A stretch of 64,000 nucleotides of DNA, from positions 1 through 64,000 of the forward strand of contig CALXDM010000002.1 of the NCBI GenBank assembly GCA_944387065.1, written 5' to 3'. Both the position numbers and the translations under genes were made by a program. Shown here piece by piece: positions 43,293 through 51,458 of the stretch; positions within the stretch are counted from its first letter, which is position 1, and each line of letters opens with the position of its first letter. The stretch is from an uncultured Oscillospiraceae bacterium. GTDB lineage: Bacteria > Bacillota > Clostridia > Oscillospirales > Oscillospiraceae. A model generated the notes under the pieces. It was not told the DNA's origin, did no database searches, and saw only the letters and a program-made list of their open reading frames with translations.

Positions 43293-43330
43293 GCGGGAAC
43301 CCTTGATTTTTCAGGGGTTCCCGCCTTTTT
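43293..43330 (+). terminator. Rho-independent terminator of the ABC operon
   Basis: The stem gcgggaaccc (with a bulge) pairs with ggggttcccgc and is followed by a run of six T at 43325-43330. It lies 90 bases after the permease stop, facing the right way. Confidence 0.85.
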
Positions 43331-44185
43331 TGTTCCTACCGTGTCAATAGTTCAGCGTTCAGCGGCCTAAAATGTTCACCGCCCTGAGCCCTATTTGATA
43401 TGTAATTTGTAATTTCATCTGTAATTTTATTTCTAAAAATGAAAAGCGATTATGGTTATAAAAACCATAAAACCGTTGTGATAAAAAGAAAAATCCGCAT
43501 CTCATTGAAATTCAATGGATGCGGATTTAGTGGAGCGTTGACAAAAAAGATACTCAGCAATAAAGTAAGCTTAAGTCAAGGCTATGGCAAAACATAGACC
43601 TTCAGAGCTGAGAGTCAGGTCACATTCAATTCAGAACGGATAGGAGAGACTCGTCATAGATAAAATTCACTCACACCGCTTTGAATTAAGGTGTTTTCTC
43701 TCCGAACTTCTCTTATAATTCATCACCAAAGTTGCTTCAACTAAAACGCTGAAACTATTTGAATGCCAGTTATTACCGTATGAAACTTTGAATTTCATAA
43801 ATGATAATTTGGTTTTCGTTTGCTTGATGCATTTCACCGATCAGAGCACTATCAAACACTATAGCACTCTCCTGGATATCAATTTTAAGGTGACTCCTGT
43901 ATTTTTTAAGAAGTAATATTGTGGAACTTAGCGACAATCCGTTTTCAGCAAGCAAATGGTAGTGTTTTGCCTTGCTTCCTGAGTGTTGTATATCACCCCA
44001 TTTCCCGACATGTGCAGTACAGCCTGGTTGTATGGCCAAAACCGCCCGCCTGCGCTGCGAGGGTGCAGTTTACTCCTTCCGGAGAGTAGATGCGCTCCCC
44101 CTGTGCACCGGGGCGGATTTTCTTATCTTGTTCTTTCCCAGCTGGTAAGTAATTTGGGGGGAGAGTGTGAGAGGGAGGAAAGCGC
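43331..44185. other. AT-rich region, no supported gene
   Basis: No convincing gene. A long hairpin at 43491-43529 (aaatccgcatc pairs with gatgcggattt, extended by cattgaa/ttcaatg) may be a small mobile-element end or a terminator. A minus-strand frame at 43773-44039 (88 residues) has no good ribosome site and no recognisable domain, so I do not call it a gene. No promoter pair is clear. Confidence 0.5.
43491..43529. repeat. Perfect-armed hairpin
   Basis: An 11-bp outer stem (aaatccgcatc/gatgcggattt) with a nested 7-bp stem (cattgaa/ttcaatg) gives a hairpin of about 39 bases in a gene-free stretch. No T run follows on either strand. Confidence 0.7.
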
Positions 44186-44217
44186 AAAAAACTCCCCGGT
44201 CTGCCAGCCGGGGAGTT
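44186..44217 (-). terminator. Minus-strand terminator
   Basis: A 10-bp stem (aactccccgg with ccggggagtt, loop tctgccag) is followed on the minus strand by a run of T (A run at 44186-44191). It is one of three such hairpins in 300 bases on this strand downstream of the metA remnant. Confidence 0.8.
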
Positions 44218-44349
44218 CCTGAAAAAGGGCGCACTACCCCCTTGTATTTTGAGGGTTTGATTTTGAGCCGTTTGGGGCTTTCGCCAACCTGTCATTTAGA
44301 GGCGCAAACTTCTACACATCTGACAACGGGGAAAAGGGCCGCAGAACGC

Positions 44350-44395
44350 AAAAAAGCGGAGCCTCCGGCCTGAAAAATCAGGTGGAAGCCCCGCT
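44350..44395 (-). terminator. Minus-strand terminator with interrupted stem
   Basis: The stem agcggagcctcc / ggaagccccgct (two mismatches) is extended by an inner cctga/tcagg pair. On the minus strand it is followed by six T (A run at 44350-44355). Confidence 0.7.
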
Positions 44396-44453
44396 TGTGG
44401 GGTTTGCTGCAGATTTTTCGTCCAAAGAGGTGTAAATCCGCATGAATACTAAG

Positions 44454-44483
44454 AAAAAAAGGTTGACATCTTTTTTGTCAACC
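44454..44483 (-). terminator. Minus-strand terminator nearest the HIT fragment
   Basis: An 8-bp stem (ggttgaca/tgtcaacc) with a T-rich loop is followed on the minus strand by seven T (A run at 44454-44460). It sits right at the 5' edge of the plus-strand HIT fragment, so that fragment has no promoter region left. Confidence 0.75.
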
Positions 44484-44491
44484 CTTTATGC

Positions 44492-44680
44492 GGGGAGATT
44501 ACGGTGGACAACGCCGGGGTGGTGGCCCACTGCTTTGAGGTCATCGCCAAAGTGACCCGGGGACTGGACATCACCGACTTCCGGGTGGTGTCCAACTGCG
44601 GCCCCCAGGCGGGGCAGAGCGTGGGATACCTGCACTTTCACGGACTGGCGGGGCGTGGGTTGGGCTGGCCGCCGGGTTGA
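44492..44680 (+). pseudogene. 5'-truncated HIT-family protein fragment
   Basis: The plus-strand frame reads VVAHCFEVIAKV, then DFRVVSNCGPQAGQSVGYLHFH and ends AGRGLGWPPG before a TGA at 44678. This is the C-terminal half of a HinT-like histidine-triad nucleotide hydrolase, whose triad is usually H-L-H-F-H; here the first His is Tyr and the segment after is altered. No start codon or first half is present; upstream is a terminator. The remnant is thus non-functional and points to a deletion or translocation here. Confidence 0.85.
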
Positions 44681-44687
44681 AGCCGCC

Positions 44688-44747
44688 CCATCCAAGACAA
44701 AACAGGCTGTCATGCGCCAGTATGACAGCCTGTTTTGTCTTGGATGG
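44688..44747. repeat. Perfect 26-bp inverted repeat with 8-base loop
   Basis: The left arm (44688-44713) and the right arm (44722-44747) are exact reverse complements over 26 bases. The element lies at the point where metA homology ends, between the convergent HIT fragment and metA. It may be a bidirectional terminator or a MITE/REP-like insertion. Confidence 0.9.
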
Positions 44748-44749
44748 TC

Positions 44750-45415
44750 GGTGGAGAGCAGGGGGAGCCGGCCTGGCCGCTGTCTGCCAGCAGCCGCAGG
44801 TCTGGGCAAGCGGACAGGTCCTGCCCATCCAGCCTGGCCCAGCGGCTGTGGGGGCATAGAAGCGCTCGTCAAAGCCGCGCACCAGCGGGGTGGAGGGCGC
44901 AGCACCCGGTGCTCGAACACGCCGAACAGCTTTTGGGGCAGATGGACCTTCCGCACGCCGAAATGGTAGTAAAGTCCCGCCAACGCACCCCAGCACAGGT
45001 GGAGAGTGGAGTAGACATTGGTCTTGGAGTAATCCATGATGCTGCACAGCTCACCCCAGTAATCCACCCGTTCGTAGGCCATGTCCTCCAGGGGCGCGCC
45101 GGTGATAACCATGCCGCCGTACCGCTCGTGGCGCACCGCGTCGAAGGTCTTATAGAAGGCCCGCATATGCTCCTGGGGGGTGGTGGAGGAATAGGTGGCC
45201 GTCTGCAAAAACGTGAGATGCATCTGTATGGGGCTGTTGGCAAAAAGCCGGGCCAGCTGGGTCTCGGTGACGACCTTGGTGGGCATCAGGTTCAGGATCA
45301 GGATGCGCAGAGGGCGGATTTTCTGACTCTGGGCGCGCTCCCTGCGCATAACAAAGACAGTTTCCTTGGCCAGCGCCTCGTAGGCGGGCAGTTCAGCGGG
45401 AATGATGAGCGGCAT
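44750..45415 (-). pseudogene. metA: Broken homoserine O-acyltransferase gene (metA)
   Basis: The first about 170 residues match MetA well (MPLIIPAELPAYEALAKETV opening, ILNLMPTK, ITGAPLED, HLCWGALAGLYYHFG with the catalytic Cys, FGVFEHRVL). Then two single-base losses in C runs, at about 44902 and 44864, move the frame (the continued protein would read PSTPLVRGFDERFYAPHSR and DLRLLADSGQAG). Homology stops at the inverted repeat at 44747, so about 80 residues at the C-terminus are missing. MetA activates homoserine for methionine synthesis. As written the gene is dead. The frameshifts alone could be sequencing errors, but the missing end cannot be. Confidence 0.85.
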
Positions 45416-45457
45416 CGGAATCTCCCTTGAGTGGGAAGGGGTGGGATGGCCTCAGCT

Positions 45458-46738
45458 TCAAATCTTGTCCAGCGCCTGGGCGATGTCGGCAATCAGGTCT
45501 GCCTTGCCCTCCAGGCCGCAGCTCATGCGCACCATTTCCGGCTTGACGCCGGCGGCGGCCGGCTGGTCGTTGTTCATCTGGCGGTGGGTGGTGCTGGCTG
45601 GGTGCAGGCAGCAGGTGCGGGCGTCGGCCACATGGGTTTCGATAGCGGCCATCTTCAGGTGGCCCATGAAGGCCTTGGCCTCCTCCCGCCCGTCCTGGAC
45701 GCCAAAGCCGACCACGCCGCAGCTGCCGTTGGGCAGGTACTTGCTGGCCAGCGCGTGGTAGGGGTCGCCGGGCAGGCTACAGTAGTCCACATAGGCTACC
45801 TTGGGATGCCCGGCCAAAAACTCCGTCACCGCCTGGCCGTTTTCGCAGTGGCGGGCCATGCGCATATGCAGGCTCTCCAGGCCCAGATTGATCATATAGG
45901 CGCTGATGGGGCTCTGGCTGCAGCCCAAATCGCGCATCAGCTGGGCAGTGGCCTTGGTAATGAAGGCGCTGCCTAGGCCGAAGCGCTCGGTGTAGGTGAT
46001 GCCGTGGTAGCTCTCGTCGGGGGTGGTCAGGCCGGGGAACTTGTCGGCGTGGGCCATCCAGTCAAACTTGCCGCCGTCCCCGATGGCGTCGCCGACAGTA
46101 CCGCCGTGGCCGTCGATATATTTGGTGGTGGAGTGGATGACGATGTCTGCCCCTCGATGGATGGGGCGGCAGTTCACCGGGGTGGCAAAGGTGTTATCCA
46201 CGATCAGGGGTACGCCGTGGCGATGGGCGGCATCGGCAAAGCGGGCAATGCTCAGCACGGTCAGGGCCGGGTTGGCGATGGTCTCGCCGAAAACCGCCTT
46301 GGTGTTGGGCTGGAACACGGCGTCCAGCTCCTGGTCGGGGGAGACGAAGGTGGCGGCAATCTCCATCTTGGCCATGGTGACTGATATGAGGTTGTAGGTG
46401 CCGTCGTAGATGGAGCTGGGGGAGACGATATGGTCCCCCGCTTGGCAGAGGTTGAACAGGGCAAAGAAGCTGGTGGACTGGCCGCTGGAGGTCAGCATAC
46501 CGGCGGTGCCGCCCTCCAGCCGTGCGATCTTGGCGGCCACCAAGTCGCAGATAGGGTTTTGCAGACGGGAGTAGAAATGGCCGCTGGACTCCAGGTCAAA
46601 CAGTTTGGCCATCTCGTCCGAGGTGTCGTATTTGAAGGTGGTACTCTGAATGATGGGGATCTGACGGGGCTGGCCGTTTGTGGGGGTGTAGCCGCCCTGC
46701 ACGCAGATGGTACCCAGGGACTTTTAGCGGTCTGCCAT
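45458..46738 (-). pseudogene. metY: O-acetylhomoserine sulfhydrylase (metY) with TAA at codon 5
   Basis: The protein is a full-length PLP-dependent Cys/Met-metabolism enzyme: GMLTSSGQSTSFFAL, the lysine loop VIHSTTKYIDGHGG and a late THRQMN stretch. It would convert O-acetylhomoserine and sulfide to homocysteine. The best start is the ATG at 46738 (GGAAGGATCTACC site) giving MADR, but the next codon is TAA. From codon 6 on the frame is open (KSLGTICVQGGYTPTNG, the family's conserved opening). A GTG at 46702 could give a protein lacking 12 residues but has no ribosome site. It is 42 bases upstream of metA on the same strand, one operon. Nonsense mutation or base-calling error. Confidence 0.75.
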
Positions 46739-46837
46739 GGTAGATCCTTCCTTTCCGTTAAATTGTGCCCGGGTGCAGCCCGATGGGGCGGTAGGGCGCT
46801 GGGCCAAGGGGGTAGCGGGAAAAAATGTATTGCACCT

Positions 46838-46866
46838 ATTGTATCCGCTGGTAGGACAGATTGCAA
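46838..46866 (-). promoter_or_regulatory. Probable sigma-A promoter of metY-metA
   Basis: On the minus strand TTGCAA (46866-46861) and TACAAT (46843-46838) are separated by exactly 17 bases, close to the consensus. The start of metY is about 100 bases downstream. No S-box riboswitch was seen in the leader. Confidence 0.7.
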
Positions 46867-47398
46867 GAAAAATCGCAAAAGATCCCCCGGGGAGGGGACG
46901 CCCGGCGGGGATGGGAGGACGGCCTGCCCCGCCACGGGCCGCGCGGGGCGAGACGGTTTAGATGAAATGTGTATTGCAACGATGGACATTGGGAAATGGA
47001 GTCCGGTTGTGCAATCTGCGGGTACGGTGTCCAGCCCATTAGACCTACAGATATTACAGATATAAAGGGGATCCTACGCGATCCCGTGTACCCGCGCTGT
47101 GAGCTGGCCCTTGATAACTTTCCAGTTTAGCTGTATAATTTTCTAGAACATGGCCTAGTATCTTCTTCCAAATGTATGATCGTAATTTTATTTTACCGGA
47201 GATCTGCAAACCTTATCTCCCTTTGTTTTGGGTCAGCTTATACTACCTGATGGGGTATTTTGGGGTTTTCATCCAGACCACTAATCTGAAAGCACAACCG
47301 AATCCTTCTATAAGCATGAAAAAGCAATGCTTAATGATTATTTCCATTACTTCTCACAGCACCTATAATTACTTCCAAAAAGGCGGATCGTAAAATAG
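46867..47398. other. Gene-free region between metY and the XRE gene
   Basis: About 530 bases separate the divergent genes. The part from 47100 on is AT-rich and presumably carries the promoter of the XRE gene, but I cannot pick a clear box pair. A plus-strand frame at 47172-47393 has no ribosome site and no recognisable content and is not called. Confidence 0.5.
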
Positions 47399-47743
47399 AT
47401 GGAAAATTTGAGGAAGCAGATCGGAGTCAATCTGAGAAAATACAGGTTGAGAGCGCAATTAACGCAGGAACAAGTTGCGGAAAAGGCTGGGATCTCAGTC
47501 CCGTTTTACGGGAATATTGAGAGCGGGAACCGCCTGATGAGTATGGAAACGCTGATTGCTCTGGCCAATGTGCTGGGCGTTAGCACAGATTGTATTCTTT
47601 TGGGTGAAAATGAAAACATTCATATTGAAAATATTGGTGCGCTTTTGAGGGACAAACCGGTGCCTTTCATAATAAAAGTTGAAAAGGCCGTTCGATCTAT
47701 CGTAGAGATCTTCCTCAAGGAGGAAAGTGGCGATATGCCGTAG
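47399..47743 (+). CDS. XRE-family helix-turn-helix regulator
   Basis: The 114-residue protein has a Cro/C1-type HTH at residues 8-62 (IGVNLRKYRLRAQLTQEQVA, then VPFYGNIESGNRLMSMETLI), a DNA-binding domain that usually acts as a repressor, and a helical C-terminal tail of about 45 residues. It starts at ATG with a weak site and its end overlaps the sigma-factor gene by 17 bases, so the two are co-translated. It may control the following sigma/secreted-protein cluster. Target unknown. Confidence 0.85.
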   Translation: MENLRKQIGVNLRKYRLRAQLTQEQVAEKAGISVPFYGNIESGNRLMSMETLIALANVLGVSTDCILLGENENIHIENIGALLRDKPVPFIIKVEKAVRSIVEIFLKEESGDMP

Positions 47744-48266
47744 TAGATTATATTCCATGTTTGGGTGTGAGACAGTGGGTAATGGTATGCCAGATGAGGA
47801 TTGGGTCTCTGGACTGTATCGGGAAATGTATCGGCGGATGTTCACCTATGCATTCAGCGTGCTGCAAAACAGTGATTTGGCGGAAGAAGCCGTCCAAGAT
47901 ACATTTTGTATTTTGTGCACCAAAGCGGATGAGGCGTTTCAAAAGGAAAATCCAAATGGATGGCTTATGCGCGCGCTTCAAAATGTGATGCGCAATATGA
48001 AGCGTCAGCGCGCGGCAATGAACCGCCTCATCATGACATCATTGCAATTGGAAAACCTGGAAGAAATTTTGGTCTACGATAAGGAAGACATCGATATTTT
48101 ATATGGGGATATTTCGGGGCATTCCGATTTCCAGTTGCTCAAGCTAGTTGTCTTGAGCAATTATAGTATGTTGGAAGCTGCAGAAGAATTTGGGATTTCT
48201 GTGGAAGCATGTAAGAAGCGAGTGCAGCGAATAAAAAAACTTCTGAGGAAGAAATTTAAAGTTTAA
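47727..48266 (+). CDS. ECF-type sigma factor
   Basis: The 179-residue protein has region 2 (LYREMYRRMFTYAFSVLQNS, then EEAVQDTF) and region 4 (LLKLVVLSNYSMLEAAEEFG, ending CKKRVQRIKKLLRKKF), the two-domain layout of extracytoplasmic-function sigma factors. AGGAGG precedes the GTG at 47727 at very short spacing; an ATG at 47757 or 47788 is an alternative start. It directs RNA polymerase to a small regulon. The next gene encodes a membrane protein that probably holds it in check. Confidence 0.85.
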   Translation: MAICRSRLYSMFGCETVGNGMPDEDWVSGLYREMYRRMFTYAFSVLQNSDLAEEAVQDTFCILCTKADEAFQKENPNGWLMRALQNVMRNMKRQRAAMNRLIMTSLQLENLEEILVYDKEDIDILYGDISGHSDFQLLKLVVLSNYSMLEAAEEFGISVEACKKRVQRIKKLLRKKFKV

Positions 48267-48322
48267 AAGTAATGTCCCCAAACGGGTTTTTTTCTACATA
48301 TATAATGGAAGGGGGGGATTCG

Positions 48323-49255
48323 GTGTCCGAGCGCAAGGATCAGAATAGATGCGACTATTCAAAATATGACGAGATGAGCACGGAAGCGTTGGAACAGATT
48401 CTGCGCCTGGACTTTCAGGCATCAGAAGAGGAGCAGTCTGATGTAGATGCTATTTTATACATTACGGAGGTGATCGCAAAAAGAAAGGGGCAGCCTACCG
48501 GATCTGACCCAGGTGCCGCTTGGCAGCGGTTTAAAACTAAGTATCGCCCTTATGCGGATGGGCGTTCTCTATACGATTTTGACGATGAGTATGTTGCTTC
48601 GGCTCAAAAGTCGGCAGAGGACTTGCCCAACGATCTGGCTGGCGCCCATATGCATCCTCGGTGTCACCGGACATGGCGCCGATTGAGGTTGAGGCGTTTG
48701 GTGATGTTGGCTGCTCTTTTAGCTGCCTGTTTATTCGGCGGGCTAATGGTGGCCCAGGCAGCTGGAATCGACGTGCTGGGCGCCATTGGGCGCTGGACAG
48801 ATGAGACGTTCCGTTTTGTCACCACTGGTTCTGGAGAATCATCCGCTCATAAGGTGGATGAGGGATATGTTGCACAAGTTGAGTCCGTTCTCAGTGAGTG
48901 GGGGGCAAATGAGGCCCTTTTCCCGACACGGCACCCCGAGGGGTTTATAGCGCAGGAACCAAGAATGACAAGCAATGGGAACAGTGCTGCACTGAACATG
49001 CGCTTCAGAGGGGGCGATAGGACCTATTCTGTGAGGATTATTCATTTCCGTGGTCCGAGTGAGTTAACGGGAACATTTGAAAAGGATGGCAGTCCTGTCG
49101 AGGAATACGTCCATAATGATAATCGGTTTTACATTTTTTCGAATATCGACACAGTTACTGCAACTTGCTATACTGGAGAATTTATGATCACAATAGCTGG
49201 TACACTTACGATAGATGAAGTAAAAGATATCATTGACTCGATTGGAGGAGAGTAG
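48323..49255 (+). CDS. Membrane protein with DUF4367-like domain, probable anti-sigma factor
   Basis: I take the GTG at 48323 (310 residues) with a strong GGGGGGG site; an in-frame start at 48272 is weaker. The N-terminal 120 residues are acidic and cytoplasmic, a membrane helix lies near residues 130-150 (LVMLAALLAACLFGGLMVA), and the rest is outside with a DUF4367-like C-terminal domain (YIFSNIDTVTATCYTGEFMI). DUF4367 membrane proteins often accompany ECF sigma factors. It lies 56 bases after the sigma gene and one base before a secreted protein gene. Confidence 0.75.
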   Translation: MSERKDQNRCDYSKYDEMSTEALEQILRLDFQASEEEQSDVDAILYITEVIAKRKGQPTGSDPGAAWQRFKTKYRPYADGRSLYDFDDEYVASAQKSAEDLPNDLAGAHMHPRCHRTWRRLRLRRLVMLAALLAACLFGGLMVAQAAGIDVLGAIGRWTDETFRFVTTGSGESSAHKVDEGYVAQVESVLSEWGANEALFPTRHPEGFIAQEPRMTSNGNSAALNMRFRGGDRTYSVRIIHFRGPSELTGTFEKDGSPVEEYVHNDNRFYIFSNIDTVTATCYTGEFMITIAGTLTIDEVKDIIDSIGGE

Positions 49256-49256
49256 T

Positions 49257-49676
49257 TTGAAGCGCGTAGTTTCCGTTTTTATTTCTATGGCATTTTTGGT
49301 TACTTGCTGCATGGGAACTGCCTTGGCATATTCTGAAATAGAACCCTATGCTAGTCTCACCCTTTCCTACTATGCTGTCGATATGGTAGGGGGGAATGGG
49401 ACCGCTTACATTGATTTCTCCGTAGGTGCTAGCAAGTTTGCAGATGAGGTCGGAGTTGATTCGATTAGGATCTATAAGTCAAACGGGGCCTATGTCAGAA
49501 CCGTGCGTGGATCGGCCTCAAATGGGCTAATTTTTTTTGATTCGGATTGGCATAGCGATAGATATGCGGTATCGCTTTCCTCTGGTCTCTACTATGCGGA
49601 AGTGACGGTATTTGCAACGGTAGGCGCAATTACGGACAGCAGAACGATCACCACGTCTACGGTCAGAGTCGCATAG
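49257..49676 (+). CDS. Small secreted protein, TTG start
   Basis: The start is TTG at 49257, five bases after GGAGGAG, giving 139 residues; an in-frame ATG 24 bases upstream lies inside the previous gene and lacks a site. A signal peptide is clear (KRVVSVFISMAFLVTCCMGT, cleavage near TALAYS). The mature part is about 110 residues, beta-rich with Ser/Tyr, and I do not recognise a fold, though it may be an immunoglobulin-like sandwich. It is the last gene of the sigma-factor operon and may be the main regulon target. Confidence 0.75.
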   Translation: MKRVVSVFISMAFLVTCCMGTALAYSEIEPYASLTLSYYAVDMVGGNGTAYIDFSVGASKFADEVGVDSIRIYKSNGAYVRTVRGSASNGLIFFDSDWHSDRYAVSLSSGLYYAEVTVFATVGAITDSRTITTSTVRVA

Positions 49677-49858
49677 GAGAAGCGCTGGGAAGCCACAGGT
49701 AGGTTTCGCTTAGTCCGTATGGGAGCGTGGTGTCCGCTGGAAAAATAACCAGGCGTCTGGGCAAATGGGCGGGCGGATCAGTGTTGGGAGCTGGTCCGTC
49801 CGCTTTTGCGTTAAATGTTCCCACAAAAATGTCCCAACAGCATCCAGCAAGTATAATA

Positions 49859-49900
49859 GCCGCCATCTCAGTGCTGCTGCACTGAGATGGCGGCCTTCTT
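49859..49900 (+). terminator. Terminator of the sigma-factor operon
   Basis: A 15-bp stem (gccgccatctcagtg with its complement, loop ctgctg) at 49859-49894 followed by cttctt. It lies 180 bases after the secreted-protein gene. The 260 bases beyond (to 50161) hold only a 37-residue frame at 49948-50061 (start MDSFYQAAGRLPCLN) with a fair site; I do not call it a gene. Confidence 0.75.
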
Positions 49901-50161
49901 ATTGGAGGGACTTAATGTGTTTTATCCATGGAAAAGGGGATACATACATGGACAGCTTCTATCAAGCCGCTGGCCGGTTGCCATGCCTTAATTTCAAGGA
50001 CACTATGTTGGGGAAGGCAGAAATATTATTAAAAAGCATTTTATTAATTTATTTATTATAAAACCATGGTAACATCATGTCAAGTGGTGGTGTAGAATGA
50101 AATTTGAAAACAGTTGATCCAAATCAAGTCTTATTTATTAATAGTCATAACTTAGTGTCTT

Positions 50162-51334
50162 CTAGATCCCCTTTATCTTTTTCAGCATTTTTTCATGCAC
50201 AAATACCATAAGGGCCAAAATCAACAGCAAATACAGCGGCAGTAACCCAGCGCCGATCTGGTTTGCGATCAGGCCAAACACCGGCGGCATGAGGCAGGTT
50301 CCAACATAGGCGGACGCCATTTGCACGCCAATCATGGCCTGTGATTTTTCTGCCCCGAAATGTTCTGGTGTGGAATGGATAATGGACGGATAGACCGGAG
50401 CACACCCCAATCCAATCAGCACCAATCCGGTCAGCGCACTTCCGCTCCCAACTGGCAGAATCAAAAAGATAATGCCAGATAAGATAATCCCTTGCCCCAG
50501 TCGAATCATTTGTGTATCATGAAACCTTAAGGTCAGAAATCCGCTCAGCGCCCTGCCTGTGGTAATGCCTACAAAAAACAGGCTTGCCAAGCCGGCCGCA
50601 GTGTCTGCAGACAGCCCGTGGCTCAACACCAGATAACTGCTTGCCCAAAGGCCAGCGGTCTGCTCCAGCGCGCAATAGCAGAAAAACGCCACCATGACCT
50701 CTTTTGCCCCGGATATATGAAGGATTTCCCGGAGAGAAAGGGGCTTATCACATCCCACACTGTGGGTAGGCCCGCTTTTTGATTCCCGCCCTCTGCTCCA
50801 TAGCGGCAAACTGATCAAAAGGATAGCGGTCAAAGCCATTTGCAGAATCGAAATATACCGATATCCCATGTTCCAACCCTGTCCTCCGGACAACGCATAT
50901 CCCATCACATACGGCCCCAACGAAGCTCCAATCCCCCACATACAGTGAAGCCAGCTCATGTGCCTGCTCTTGTAATGAAGGGCAACATAGTTGTTCAGAG
51001 AAGCGTCTACGCTGCCGGCTCCCAATCCATATGGAATTGCCCATAGACACAGCGCCATGTAGGAGTGGCTGATGGAAAATCCAAATAAAGCAGTCGCAGT
51101 CATAAGCACGCTGAATGCCGTCACCCTGCCCGTTCCGAATTTTTTGGTAAGCCGGTCGCTCTGCAAGCTGGAAACAACCGTCCCAATCCCAATAATCATG
51201 GAGATTCCGCCCACATAGGAAACAGGTACGGAAAGCTCCTGATACATGGCAGGCCACGCAGAACCTAAAAGCGAATCTGGGAGCCCCAAGCTGATAAAGG
51301 CCAGGTAAATAATAGCTAACAATAGTTGAAACAT
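50162..51334 (-). CDS. MFS transporter
   Basis: The 390-residue protein has about 12 membrane spans and the major-facilitator loop SDRLTKKFGTGRV between spans 2 and 3, with the second-half motif ALSGFLTLRF. It is a proton-driven carrier of unknown substrate; distant similarity to sugar or fucose permeases is possible. It is divergent from the AraC regulator, whose 124-base intergenic region holds both promoters, so the regulator probably controls it. Confidence 0.85.
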   Translation of the reverse strand: MFQLLLAIIYLAFISLGLPDSLLGSAWPAMYQELSVPVSYVGGISMIIGIGTVVSSLQSDRLTKKFGTGRVTAFSVLMTATALFGFSISHSYMALCLWAIPYGLGAGSVDASLNNYVALHYKSRHMSWLHCMWGIGASLGPYVMGYALSGGQGWNMGYRYISILQMALTAILLISLPLWSRGRESKSGPTHSVGCDKPLSLREILHISGAKEVMVAFFCYCALEQTAGLWASSYLVLSHGLSADTAAGLASLFFVGITTGRALSGFLTLRFHDTQMIRLGQGIILSGIIFLILPVGSGSALTGLVLIGLGCAPVYPSIIHSTPEHFGAEKSQAMIGVQMASAYVGTCLMPPVFGLIANQIGAGLLPLYLLLILALMVFVHEKMLKKIKGI

Positions 51335-51458
51335 TGTATCCTCCTCCTATGTTTTCTTCATCAAAAGAATACCGCCATATGCAACTTGATACAATTCATA
51401 TTTAGCCATATAATATAATAAAATCGCCATCAAAAACAAGAGAGAGGGAACTAGATTC

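Noticed and set aside
43773-44039. 88-residue minus-strand frame
   Set aside because: No ribosome site, no known domain, AT-rich background where such frames occur by chance.
46739-46870. S-box (SAM) riboswitch before metY
   Set aside because: The leader is short, and no S-box conserved core or terminator pair could be read.
47172-47393. 73-residue plus-strand frame upstream of the XRE gene
   Set aside because: No start signal and no protein-like conservation; lies in the probable promoter region.
49765-50061. 98-residue plus-strand frame after the secreted protein
   Set aside because: It runs through a strong terminator hairpin. Only its last 37 codons have a fair ribosome site, and nothing supports a product.
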